Positions 37,311 to 45,683 of a stretch of 64,000 nt of DNA are shown piece after piece. The stretch spans positions 17,630 through 81,629 of the forward strand of contig CALIAD010000047.1 in assembly GCA_938041635.1 (NCBI GenBank). The letters are read 5' to 3'. Made by a program: the position numbers and the translations under genes. Every line of letters begins with the position of its first letter. Position 1 is the first letter of the stretch. The notes under the pieces were generated by a model. That model saw nothing but the letters and a program-made list of their open reading frames with translations. It ran no database searches and was not told where the DNA came from. The DNA is from an uncultured Atopobium sp. Its GTDB lineage: Bacteria > Actinomycetota > Coriobacteriia > Coriobacteriales > Atopobiaceae.

Positions 37311-37335
37311 AAAAAGGACTTCCGAAGAAGTCCTT
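37311..37335 (-). terminator. Intrinsic terminator after tRNA-Glu
   Basis: On the minus strand AAGGACTTC pairs with GAAGTCCTT around TTCG, a very stable tetraloop, and is followed by TTT. It ends the tRNA-Gln/tRNA-Glu transcript. Confidence 0.9.
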
Positions 37336-37342
37336 GAACATT

Positions 37343-37419
37343 TGGTAGCCCGTACCAGATTCGAACTGGTGATCTCCGCCTTGAGAGGGCGGCGTCCTGA
37401 ACCGCTAGACGAACGGGCC
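37343..37419 (-). tRNA. tRNA-Glu (anticodon CTC)
   Basis: The 77 bases fold as a full cloverleaf ending in an encoded CCA. Acceptor GGCCCGT pairs with ACGGGCT (G-U at the first pair), the anticodon loop is CTCTCAA between CCGCC and GGCGG, and the T-loop is TTCGAAT. It reads GAG. It is second in a two-tRNA operon. Confidence 0.96.
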
Positions 37420-37438
37420 AAATATGACTGGGAGGACA

Positions 37439-37512
37439 TGGCTGGGATAGAGAGAGTCGAACTCCCGTTGACGGAACCAGAATCCGCTGTCCTACCACTA
37501 GACGATATCCCA
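37439..37512 (-). tRNA. tRNA-Gln (anticodon CTG)
   Basis: The 74 bases form a cloverleaf with acceptor TGGGATA / TATCCCA, anticodon loop TTCTGGT (CTG) and encoded CCA. It reads CAG. It precedes tRNA-Glu by 19 bases on the same strand. Confidence 0.95.
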
Positions 37513-37545
37513 AGATGTCATCCATGCGCATCAGCGCGAGAAATA

Positions 37546-37574
37546 ACTATAAAGGAGACTCGTCAGAGATGCAA
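37546..37574 (-). promoter_or_regulatory. Promoter of the tRNA-Gln/tRNA-Glu operon
   Basis: On the minus strand TTGCAT (37574-37569) and TATAGT (37551-37546) are 17 bases apart, placing the start about 27 bases before tRNA-Gln. A second promoter-like pair further upstream, TTGCGC (37639-37634) and TATAAT (37617-37612) with 16-base spacing, lies at the end of the serine dehydratase gene. Confidence 0.7.
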
Positions 37575-37629
37575 GCAATAATTTCAAGAAATTCTGTTTG
37601 CAGCAAAAAATATTATACAAAACGCATCT

Positions 37630-39279
37630 CTAAGCGCAAGGAACGTCTCTCGTATTTGAGCTGAGCATGCGTTCTGCATCAATAAGTGCCTGGTCAAGAG
37701 GGGCACAGCTGGTGCAACTTGCGCATGCGGTAGGAGCGCTTGGAGTTGCAGCAAGGCCACCTTTAGCTGTTTCTCTGAGAGAAACAGGGAGCGCAGCGCC
37801 AACTTCTGCCATAGCGTGTGCAACCTCATCAAACGGAATTGGGTTACCAACGCCCGCAAGAGCAAGCTGAGAAGAGCTTACGGCAGCAGCTACGCCAATA
37901 GCGTTTCTATCTTGGCAAGGATACTCAACTAGTCCTCTGACCGGGTCACAGACGAGTCCTAGAAGGTTAGAGATGGCAATAGAAGCAGCGTCCAAGCACT
38001 GTTGAGGAGTGCCACCCAAGAGCTCAGTCAACGCAGATGCGCTCATGGCAGCAGCGGAACCAACCTCTGCCTGACAGCCGCCCTCAGCGCCAGAAACACT
38101 AGCGTTGGTGGTTAGGATGGCTCCAATAGCACTTGCATTCCAAAGCGCAGAAATAACTTGCTCGTCGGTGGCACCAATCTCTTCTGCTACCGAGATAAGC
38201 GATCCTGGTACAACGCCAGAAGCGCCTGCAGTAGGAGCGGCAACAATGACGCCCATGGTTGCTGAGCGCTCAAGCACGGCCATAGCGTACGCAACAGCTC
38301 GTGTTTGCGTGGTGCCCATAAGCGCACTTGAGATTGCAGCTGGGGTGTTTGCTACGGTCTTGGCCTGGCCGTTGAGCAGACCACCAATGGACTGACGAGG
38401 CGTCTTGATAGTGTCGTGAACCTCATCGCGCATAATCTCAAGAACGTGAGCCATCTCGGCGTCTACGTCGGCATCTGGTCGCAAGTCCTTCTCGCGCTGG
38501 CGCATAATCTGGCCAATAGAGGCTTCCGTCTTGGAGCACCTGGCGAGAAGATCTGCGCCGTTGTCAAAGGCTCCTGAAAGCACGTCGTTTGTGACCTGTG
38601 GAGCTGCTCCTGGAATGGAAACCTGAGCGGCATACGAAACGTGAGGTGCCAGCTGGAAGAGGTCGAGAACTTTCTGCTCAATAGGCTCGTCAATCTCAAA
38701 GACAGTGTGGGCAAAGCCGCCGCGCTCTGAGCGGAAGGTGCGCATAGTTGCAACATTGATGTTTTGTGTAGCCAAAATAGTAGTGAGAGCTGCAAGAACA
38801 CCGGGCTTATCGCGATGTGAAACAAAGATAGTGGGCATATCGCCAGACATGCGAATGCGCACGCCATTGACGCCAGAGATGCGAATACGGCCGCCACCAA
38901 CAGACTCGCCCATAACGGAAACATGGACGTTATCTGCGCCGTAGAGGTGAATTTCTACGGTGTTTGGGTGCAGAGTCTCGTCGTCGCCCTTCTCAATAAC
39001 GCTGTAGTTAAGATGTGCTTCTTCTGCCAGAGTAAGTGCTTCACGGACGCGCGTATCGTCTGGAGCAAGGCCCAAGATGCCTGCAATCAGAGCATAATCA
39101 GTGCCGTGACCAAGGTGGGTATGAGAGAAGGAGTTGTAGAGCCAAAACTCAACGCGCTCCAGCTGCTTTGGTGCAAGCGAGCGTGCAACCAGAGCAATGC
39201 GCAAGGCTCCTGCTGTGTGCGAGGAAGAAGGACCCACCATAATGGGGCCAAGGACCTCAAACGCAGACATAGAAATCAT
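37630..39279 (-). CDS. sdaA: L-serine dehydratase, iron-sulfur dependent, single-chain
   Basis: The enzyme deaminates L-serine to pyruvate and ammonia. In this 549-residue single-chain form the beta domain comes first (GPIMVGPSSSHTAGALRIA), then an ACT domain (about 160-230, DKPGVLAALTTILATQNINV), then the alpha catalytic domain with QSIGGLLNGQ, PTAGASGVVPG and the cluster cysteines in GGCQAEVGSA, LVCDPVRGLVEYPC. ATG 39279 has TTGGAG 5 bases upstream. Extra cysteines near the C-terminus (CASCTSC) are unusual and may affect the cluster. It lies downstream of gltX on the same strand, separated by a terminator. Confidence 0.93.
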   Translation of the reverse strand: MISMSAFEVLGPIMVGPSSSHTAGALRIALVARSLAPKQLERVEFWLYNSFSHTHLGHGTDYALIAGILGLAPDDTRVREALTLAEEAHLNYSVIEKGDDETLHPNTVEIHLYGADNVHVSVMGESVGGGRIRISGVNGVRIRMSGDMPTIFVSHRDKPGVLAALTTILATQNINVATMRTFRSERGGFAHTVFEIDEPIEQKVLDLFQLAPHVSYAAQVSIPGAAPQVTNDVLSGAFDNGADLLARCSKTEASIGQIMRQREKDLRPDADVDAEMAHVLEIMRDEVHDTIKTPRQSIGGLLNGQAKTVANTPAAISSALMGTTQTRAVAYAMAVLERSATMGVIVAAPTAGASGVVPGSLISVAEEIGATDEQVISALWNASAIGAILTTNASVSGAEGGCQAEVGSAAAMSASALTELLGGTPQQCLDAASIAISNLLGLVCDPVRGLVEYPCQDRNAIGVAAAVSSSQLALAGVGNPIPFDEVAHAMAEVGAALPVSLRETAKGGLAATPSAPTACASCTSCAPLDQALIDAERMLSSNTRDVPCA

Positions 39280-39310
39280 AGCTACTCCAAAACTAAACAA
39301 ACGGTAACGA

Positions 39311-39346
39311 TAAAAGAGCTGCAAAACCATCTGTTTTACAGCTCTT
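39311..39346 (-). terminator. Intrinsic terminator after gltX
   Basis: AAGAGCTG pairs with CAGCTCTT, with an inner GTTTT/AAAAC helix, and on the minus strand runs into TTTTAT. It separates gltX from the serine dehydratase gene. Confidence 0.75.
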
Positions 39347-39411
39347 GTGTGGTTTTACTTTTGATACCCACTTACGCTTGGAAGAATACGCGGCAACCGC
39401 GCATTCACGCG

Positions 39412-40926
39412 TTATTTGCAAAGCTCCAGAGCGCGGTCAAGGCGAGCAAGGCAAACTTCACGACCAAGAAGCTCCATAGACTCTCCAAGAGGAGGGGAGA
39501 CCATGTTGCCGCACTCAGCAACGCGAATGGACTGGAAGACAATGCGTTTCTTAAGGTCAAGCTGCTCTGGAAGCACCTCAAGGGCAGTGTCAATTGCTGC
39601 AGCCTTCCACTCGTCCTCAGAAACGCCCTCAAGAGCAGTTTTTGCAGCCGCAAGGACGGTAGCACTCTGAGCAGCGTCTTTGGTAAGACCCTTCTCAACG
39701 CTCTTTTGATCAAGGGTGACGTTTGCGCCTTCATACAGGAAGCGGGACTTCTCAATGACGTCTGGGCTTACTGTGGTACGAGGACGAAGAATCTCGGAGA
39801 GCAGGTCATACCAGCCTGGACGAGTTGCGTAAATCTCTTCCGCAACAGTTGTATTGCCCTGAACAGGCTCAAGACCTGCGCCCACAAGCTCTGGAATAAG
39901 AACAGTCTTTGCAAAGGTCTGGTTGTCCATATTGGCAAGATACGTTGCATTAATCCAGTTCAGACGCTCTGGATCGGACTTAGCAGGGTTCTTGGAAACG
40001 TGGTCCAGAGAGAACTGAGACGCCAAAACGTCACGAGGAACAATGGTTGTCTCGCCATCAAGTGACCAGCCGAGAAGAGCCAGGTAGTTGACAAAGGCAT
40101 CTGCAAGATAGCCCTGGTCACGATACTCCTCAACAGAAGTTGCGCCATGGCGCTTGGAGAGCTTCTTGCCGTCAGGACCCAAAATCATGGAAATGTGTGC
40201 GAAGGTTGGAACAGGTGCGCCCAGAGCCTCGTACACCATAATCTGACGAGGAGTGTTGGACAGGTGGTCATCGCCACGAATGATGTGGGTAATGCCCATG
40301 CCAGCGTCATCAACAACGGTTGCAAAGTTATAGGTTGGGGTGCCATCAGAGCGGAAGATGATAAAGTCATCAAGCTCGCGAGCGTTAAAGGTTACGTCAC
40401 CGTGAACAGCGTCGTGGACAATAACGTCGCCGCGATCCAGTGGAACTTTGATGCGAATGGTGTAAGGCTCACCAGCATCAATTCTGCGCTGTGCCTCTGC
40501 AGGATCAATGTTTCTGCAGGTACGCTGATAGCCCTGGAAGGGATCGTGGCGCTCCTCGGCAGCCTTTTTGTCTTCAGCAAGCTTCTCTGGTGTGCAGAAG
40601 CATGGGTATGCCTTGCCCTCTGCCAGCAGTTTATTTGCTGCTTCACGATACAAATCAAGGCGCTCAGTCTGACTGTAAGGACCACAATCGCCGCCCTTAT
40701 CTGGACCCTCGTCCCAATCAAGACCAAGCCACTTCATAGCGCGCAGAATAATCTGAGTGTTCTCTTCAGTTGAGCGCGTAGGATCTGTGTCATCAATACG
40801 AAGAATAAACTTGCCACCGTTTGCGCGAGCAAAAGCCCAGTTATAGATAGCAGTACGTGCACCTCCGATGTGCAGCTTACCTGTTGGGGATGGCGCAAAA
40901 CGTACTCTTACCTGCTTCTCTGACAA
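39412..40926 (-). CDS. gltX: Glutamate--tRNA ligase
   Basis: This class I synthetase charges tRNA-Glu. It has the HIGH-type motif KLHIGGARTAIYNW at the N-terminus, RIDDTDPTRS, and the KMSKS-type loop KLSKRHGATS near 250. Length 504 is normal. It starts with TTG (40926) preceded by a full AAGGAGG site at 4-base spacing, so the rare start is convincing. No separate glutaminyl-tRNA synthetase is in the window even though tRNA-Gln is, so whether GltX also charges tRNA-Gln through the amidotransferase route cannot be judged here. Confidence 0.96.
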   Translation of the reverse strand: MSEKQVRVRFAPSPTGKLHIGGARTAIYNWAFARANGGKFILRIDDTDPTRSTEENTQIILRAMKWLGLDWDEGPDKGGDCGPYSQTERLDLYREAANKLLAEGKAYPCFCTPEKLAEDKKAAEERHDPFQGYQRTCRNIDPAEAQRRIDAGEPYTIRIKVPLDRGDVIVHDAVHGDVTFNARELDDFIIFRSDGTPTYNFATVVDDAGMGITHIIRGDDHLSNTPRQIMVYEALGAPVPTFAHISMILGPDGKKLSKRHGATSVEEYRDQGYLADAFVNYLALLGWSLDGETTIVPRDVLASQFSLDHVSKNPAKSDPERLNWINATYLANMDNQTFAKTVLIPELVGAGLEPVQGNTTVAEEIYATRPGWYDLLSEILRPRTTVSPDVIEKSRFLYEGANVTLDQKSVEKGLTKDAAQSATVLAAAKTALEGVSEDEWKAAAIDTALEVLPEQLDLKKRIVFQSIRVAECGNMVSPPLGESMELLGREVCLARLDRALELCK

Positions 40927-41017
40927 AACTCCTCCTTGGCAGTTACTTTCTAGCGAGAAAATCTAGTTTATGCACTCTTTAGTATAACGCTTGAACACAG
41001 GTGACCGACAACGTTGC

Positions 41018-41986
41018 CTAGTCTTCAAACATATTGTGGTCTGCAAACTCTGCTTGCACGGTACGAATCATAAGGTCTACGTCTTCAAGTCCCAGGTGGC
41101 GTTCCTTCTCGTCCGCCGCAAGCGTATGCCTACGACGTGCCCAGTTCTCAAGTGCGGCAGGAGAAGACTCACGGGGAAGAGACCTAATTTCTGGATTCAA
41201 ACGACGGCAGATGTCGCGGGAGTCAATGACAATAATCTTGCCCGCTTTTCTAGCTTCTGCGTAGCCATCAATGTTGAACATGAACCAAGAATCCTCAAAG
41301 GCAGCGTTATGAGCCATAAAAGGAATCTTCTTCATAGTTGCTAGCAGCGCCTCTTGGGCTTTTTTATCGTCTCTAAATGATTTCTTGCCCTCAACATCTT
41401 TCCAGGTAATTTGGTGAATATCGGAAAGAGGAACACCTTTTTCTTTGTACATTTCGGGAATGCCAAAGTAAGCGGTGTGGGGCTCTACCGGAACGGTGTT
41501 ACGACCAAGATTCCAAAACTCAAAGCCCACGTTAACAATGTAGCCCAGCTCAGGGAAGCGTGACGTAGTCTCAATATCAATGCCTAGCACCGTGCCAGAA
41601 ACGCTCTTCTCGACATAGGCAATTTGCAAGTCGTTAAGAAGCGGACCTGCGGTTTTATAGACAGCCTTAGGGCGACGACGCTGCATCTTTGCAACGGCTG
41701 CCGCAAGATCGTCGTTGGAAAGACCGCGAGAAAGGCCAACGCCTCGATGGTTTCTGAGCCTCTCCACGCCGTAGGTGTCGCAGAGCGAGCGCGTTCTATC
41801 AGCAAGTTGCTGAATGACAGAAAACTCTACAGGCTCTTGGCCAAGCGGTGCTTCCTTCCAGGCATCAAGCAGCGTTTTAATAGCGTCACAGTTTTTGTTA
41901 ACCTCGCCGATGATGGACTGATCATCAACAAGAAGTCCAGGTATAACAAACGCATTTGCGTGCTCAATAGCTTGATTGATATCCAT
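41018..41986 (-). CDS. DEDD-type 3'-5' exonuclease domain protein
   Basis: The last two thirds of this 322-residue protein match DnaQ-like exonucleases: GIDIETTSRFPELGYIVNVG carries the first Asp-x-Glu pair, MAHNAAFEDSWF the second motif, and HLGLEDVDLMI the final part with an Asp. The N-terminal 125 residues are helical and not recognised. It may act in RNA or DNA trimming. It is divergent from the M18 peptidase gene. Confidence 0.75.
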   Translation of the reverse strand: MDINQAIEHANAFVIPGLLVDDQSIIGEVNKNCDAIKTLLDAWKEAPLGQEPVEFSVIQQLADRTRSLCDTYGVERLRNHRGVGLSRGLSNDDLAAAVAKMQRRRPKAVYKTAGPLLNDLQIAYVEKSVSGTVLGIDIETTSRFPELGYIVNVGFEFWNLGRNTVPVEPHTAYFGIPEMYKEKGVPLSDIHQITWKDVEGKKSFRDDKKAQEALLATMKKIPFMAHNAAFEDSWFMFNIDGYAEARKAGKIIVIDSRDICRRLNPEIRSLPRESSPAALENWARRRHTLAADEKERHLGLEDVDLMIRTVQAEFADHNMFED

Positions 41987-42139
41987 ACACTCTCGCTTTG
42001 GTGGGTGAGAATTAGTTCGACATATAAGTATCTACCCTGAAGCGCGTATTCTTTGCGTCATTTTCTAGAAAGTGGACGCCTCACCAAAAATGCGTGCTAG
42101 GCTGTTGGGTGCAACACAGTTCTATGAAAGGTTTTACGC

Positions 42140-43498
42140 ATGTCTGATTTGAATGAGTCACTTGCTCTTTCTGAGGAGCTTCTTGCTTTTATTAAGCAGA
42201 GTCCTTCCATGTTTCATACCACGCAAACTATCAAAGAGTACCTGTTAGAGAATGGTTTTACGTACCTCTCCGAGGGATCTTCTTGGGACATTCAGCCAGG
42301 CGGCTCTTACTTTACCACTCGCAATAATTCTTCAATTGTTGCCTGGAAAGTTGGCGAGAAGTACCGCGAGGCCCAAACCTCAAACGCTGATGCTCCTTAT
42401 CATTTCCAGCTTGCCGTTGCCCACGGCGATTCTCCAACCTACAAGGTAAAAGCTCAGCCAGAGCTTACTGGTGAGGGTAGCTCTCTTCGTCTTAACACCG
42501 AGGCATACGGCGGCATGCTTGATCACACCTGGTTTGATCGTCCTTTGGGCATTGCTGGTCGTGTGCTGGTCAAGGTAGGAAACAAGGTAGAATCCAGGCT
42601 GGTCAACATCGAAGACGATGTTGTTATGATTCCAAGCTTGGCTATTCATCTTGAGCACAAAAATGGTCTCTCGCCAGAGTTCAACCGTGCTAAAGACCTG
42701 ATGCCACTCTTCAGCGCTGGAGAGCTTAATCCTGGCGCCTTTAACGCCCTGGTAGCAGACGCAGCAGGCGTGTCTCAAGAGGACATTCTTTCTCGCGATT
42801 TGTTCTTAGTTGATCACACGGGCGGCCGCATTTGGGGTGCTAAGAAGGAGTTTGTTTCCGCTGGTCACCTGGATGACCTTCAGTGCGCCTTTGTAGCGCT
42901 TAAGGCCTTCCTTGCTTCCTCAAATGAGCAGGACATCTCTGTGTATACCTGCTTTGATAACGAAGAAGTTGGTTCAAATACCAAGCAGGGCGCTCAGTCC
43001 ACATTTCTTAAAGACACGCTGCAGCGCATTAACGCCACGCTTGGCTTTACACAGGAAGATTACTACCGAGCGCTCTCGGCATCTTTGCTGGTAAGCTGCG
43101 ACAATGCGCATGCGGTACACCCCAATTATCCCGAGAAGCACGATGCGGTCAACAAGCCTTATCTCAATGGCGGCATGGTTATCAAGGAAGCAGCACGTCA
43201 GTCGTACTGCACCGATGCGTTTAGCCGCGCCATTGTCGAGGCTATTTGGAAGCAGCAAAACATTCCTTACCAGGTTTTTGCCAATAGAAGCGATATGCCA
43301 GGCGGATCAACGCTGGGCAACCTCTCCAACATTCAGGCCAGCATGCATGCCGTTGACGTGGGCCTGCCACAGCTTGCTATGCACTCCGTGTACGAGACCG
43401 CGGGCACCAAAGACACGCTTTTAGGGTACCAGGCTCTCAAGGCGTTCTATGACACCTGCGTTTGCATCACCGATGCCGATTCGTTTGAGTTGAGGTAG
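42140..43498 (+). CDS. M18 family aminopeptidase
   Basis: This dizinc aminopeptidase (452 residues) of the aspartyl aminopeptidase/ApeA family removes N-terminal residues from peptides. Motifs are SPSMFHTTQTIKEYL, LAVAHGDSP with the first zinc ligand region, AGHLDDLQCAF with the bridging Asp, CFDNEEVGSNTKQGA with the catalytic Glu, and AMHSVYETAG near the end. ATG 42140 follows AAAGG. Confidence 0.93.
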   Translation: MSDLNESLALSEELLAFIKQSPSMFHTTQTIKEYLLENGFTYLSEGSSWDIQPGGSYFTTRNNSSIVAWKVGEKYREAQTSNADAPYHFQLAVAHGDSPTYKVKAQPELTGEGSSLRLNTEAYGGMLDHTWFDRPLGIAGRVLVKVGNKVESRLVNIEDDVVMIPSLAIHLEHKNGLSPEFNRAKDLMPLFSAGELNPGAFNALVADAAGVSQEDILSRDLFLVDHTGGRIWGAKKEFVSAGHLDDLQCAFVALKAFLASSNEQDISVYTCFDNEEVGSNTKQGAQSTFLKDTLQRINATLGFTQEDYYRALSASLLVSCDNAHAVHPNYPEKHDAVNKPYLNGGMVIKEAARQSYCTDAFSRAIVEAIWKQQNIPYQVFANRSDMPGGSTLGNLSNIQASMHAVDVGLPQLAMHSVYETAGTKDTLLGYQALKAFYDTCVCITDADSFELR

Positions 43499-43571
43499 TA
43501 CCTGGCGAGAAATCCCGTGTACTAGCTATACTTACGTACATCGCATACAACACATCACTTGAAGGAGTTCC

Positions 43572-44327
43572 ATGTCAGAAAAACAGCTTACTGCTCATGA
43601 TATGGAGCTCCTAACTTGTGCAGGTATTTACGTTGAACCTCAGGCACTGAATGGTCCCGCGTTGGTATTTCCTATTTCAGATGGTGAAGGTGGAGACATA
43701 CGTGTGTTGTGGCAGGGTGGCGCCTATGAAAGTGCAACGTACACAGATTCAAGAAAGAACCAGCTGGTATTTCCTTATCTTGAGTTGTATGACTTGTTGT
43801 TTAAAGCTGCTTGTTCCGTACACTCAGTCTTAATGTTGGGTGCTGGTGGTTGCTCGTATCCTCGATATTTAGTGGCTCATTATCCAGAGGTTTCTTGTGA
43901 CGTACTGGAGCTTGATCCTAAAATTGCAGACCTTGCTCGTAGCTATTTCTTTGTGGATGAGGCTATCAGAGAGAGCAATGGCAGGCTTCGGGTACAAGTA
44001 GCTGATGGCGTTGAGTATATAAAGAGCCTATCTACCTCTGATAATAAGCGCTATGACGCTATCTTAAATGATTGCTTTAGCGGAGAAGTTCCACCTGCAG
44101 CTATGATGACTGTTGAGTGGATGAGTCAAGTAGCACACTGTCTTACTCCTGGTGGAAGATATCTCACAAATGTAGTTTCTGCACAGTCAGGAGAGGGAGC
44201 GCATCAGCTTGAAGTGCTCCTAGATGCTGCTCGCACAGTGTTTGAACAGGTAGAGGTTGTACCTTTGGATCCAGAAGCAGACCCAAGAGAGCCAGATAAC
44301 CTTATGCTCGTTTGTCAGCGCGCTTAA
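43572..44327 (+). CDS. Spermidine synthase-like SAM-dependent methyltransferase-fold protein
   Basis: The 251-residue protein has the spermidine synthase/SpeE fold: MLGAGGCSYPRYLVAHYP, DVLELDPKIADLARSYF, RVQVADGVEYI, and DAILNDCFSGEVPP. The usual aminopropyltransferase motif with DGGD is not preserved (here GAGGCSYPR), and there is no N-terminal polyamine domain, so true spermidine synthase activity is doubtful. It is a common orphan family in Actinobacteria. ATG 43572 follows AAGGAG. The stop overlaps the convergent MFS gene by 26 bases. Confidence 0.78.
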   Translation: MSEKQLTAHDMELLTCAGIYVEPQALNGPALVFPISDGEGGDIRVLWQGGAYESATYTDSRKNQLVFPYLELYDLLFKAACSVHSVLMLGAGGCSYPRYLVAHYPEVSCDVLELDPKIADLARSYFFVDEAIRESNGRLRVQVADGVEYIKSLSTSDNKRYDAILNDCFSGEVPPAAMMTVEWMSQVAHCLTPGGRYLTNVVSAQSGEGAHQLEVLLDAARTVFEQVEVVPLDPEADPREPDNLMLVCQRA

Positions 44328-45564
44328 GTGCAGCGAGCGCGAGGGCAAGACAGCTGCTCATCAGTACAATGCCAATGCCAAAGAGTACTAAGAAACCGTG
44401 GGCTGAGCCGTCTACAATTAGGCTCCAAATAATGAGCGCACAGGCAGAGACAAAGCTGCTGACACCTGCAATTCTTGAGTAAATAAGAGTGGAATCTTTT
44501 TTACCAAAGACCGCACGTACCAAAAGTGGCGAGCCGACCGTTGTAAGGGCATAGGCAATTCCAAAAAGGAAGGTTCCCGCAAGTAAAAGCGGTAATACTG
44601 GAAGCTTAACCCCCAACATAAGTAAGCCAACAATACCCGAGAAAATTCCTACAAAGCAAGCAAGCTTCACGGAGATATCGCTTAAAGCACCTAGAAGCAC
44701 TTTTCCAATTGCTTGACCCAGCATAGTTGTTCCAGCAAGAAGGCCTGTGGCAGCGGCAATGGCAGGAGCAGTTTCTGCAAAGGTTGCTGCATAGCTTGGG
44801 AAGTACTGAGAGATTTGCTGGTTAAAGGTAATGAGCGCGTAAAACGCAGCAACCATATAAAACTCTGGATATTTCATTGCGTCATTGGCAGAGATATTGG
44901 CAGAAGAAGTCTCTGCTACTTCAACGTTTTTCTCGTCAGTAGAGGAGAAGGTAAGAGGGGTAAGGCCAAGGTCTTGGGGTTTCTCGCGCACCACAAAAAG
45001 GGTGAAGGGGAGTGTTCCTACAAGCATAACCAGGGCAAAAATCAGATAGCAAGCGCGCCAACCTTCAGGGCCAGAGGAGATAATGGCAGATCCAATGGGG
45101 TTAAAGACAGTGCCACCAATGCCGGTAAATGCAAAGCAGAGGCCCATAAAAGTACCAACGCGCTGGTCAAACCAATCGTTAATGAGGGCGGGGACGCACA
45201 AGAACATGAGTGCAGGTACGCCAATGCCCAGTCCTACCGCGCAGAGATAAAAATGCCACATTTCTTGAGCTGCTGACATAGCTCCATATGAGATTGCGCA
45301 GATGATAACGCTTGCAGAAAGCACAAGGCGCGTGTCGTGCGTTTTATAGAGCTTGCCTATGAATGGCAGAACTACCGTCATGGCAATACAGAGTACCGAG
45401 AAGACCGCAGAGAAGGTAACGCGGGGAACGCCAAAATATTGTGAAACTGGTGTGATAAAGATGCCAAAGCACGTAAGGATAATGGCGCACGGCAAAAACA
45501 TGATGACAATACAAGTTGCAACGATGGCGTATGCATATTTAGTGCCGAGTAAACGATGTAGCAC
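44302..45564 (-). CDS. MFS transporter, oxalate/formate antiporter (OFA)-like
   Basis: This 420-residue protein has twelve predicted membrane spans, with a gap of charged residues (about 180-205) between the halves. The segment ITPVSQYFGVPRVTFSAVFSV and GIGVPALMFLCVPALINDWF, GTFMGLCFAFTGIGG are typical of the OFA branch of MFS carriers for organic acids. GTG 45564 is chosen because AGAGGAG is 5 bases upstream. The substrate is unknown. It is downstream of the DUF438 gene on the same strand. Confidence 0.85.
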   Translation of the reverse strand: MLHRLLGTKYAYAIVATCIVIMFLPCAIILTCFGIFITPVSQYFGVPRVTFSAVFSVLCIAMTVVLPFIGKLYKTHDTRLVLSASVIICAISYGAMSAAQEMWHFYLCAVGLGIGVPALMFLCVPALINDWFDQRVGTFMGLCFAFTGIGGTVFNPIGSAIISSGPEGWRACYLIFALVMLVGTLPFTLFVVREKPQDLGLTPLTFSSTDEKNVEVAETSSANISANDAMKYPEFYMVAAFYALITFNQQISQYFPSYAATFAETAPAIAAATGLLAGTTMLGQAIGKVLLGALSDISVKLACFVGIFSGIVGLLMLGVKLPVLPLLLAGTFLFGIAYALTTVGSPLLVRAVFGKKDSTLIYSRIAGVSSFVSACALIIWSLIVDGSAHGFLVLFGIGIVLMSSCLALALAALKRADKRA

Positions 45565-45594
45565 TGAGGCTCCTCTCTTTTGGCCAGAAATAGT

Positions 45595-45630
45595 GTAGGC
45601 GATGTGCCTTAAAAAGGACACATCGCCTAC
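45595..45630. repeat. Perfect 12-bp inverted repeat between the MFS and DUF438 genes
   Basis: GTAGGCGATGTG (45595-45606) and CACATCGCCTAC (45619-45630) are exact reverse complements separated by 12 bases. No T run follows on the minus strand, so it is not a standard terminator; an mRNA stability element or operator is possible. Confidence 0.8.
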
Positions 45631-45683
45631 CAAGTCGTACAAAATTTTTAAGAGGCAACTCAGGGTTTTACGCGCGCAAGATC

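Noticed and set aside
38923..40065. A long open frame on the plus strand opposite sdaA and gltX
   Set aside because: It lies antisense across two well-recognised genes, spans their junction, has no family features, and its composition mirrors the genes beneath.
45595..45630. The 12-bp inverted repeat as an ordinary terminator
   Set aside because: Neither strand has a T run after the stem; the A5 tract lies in the loop.
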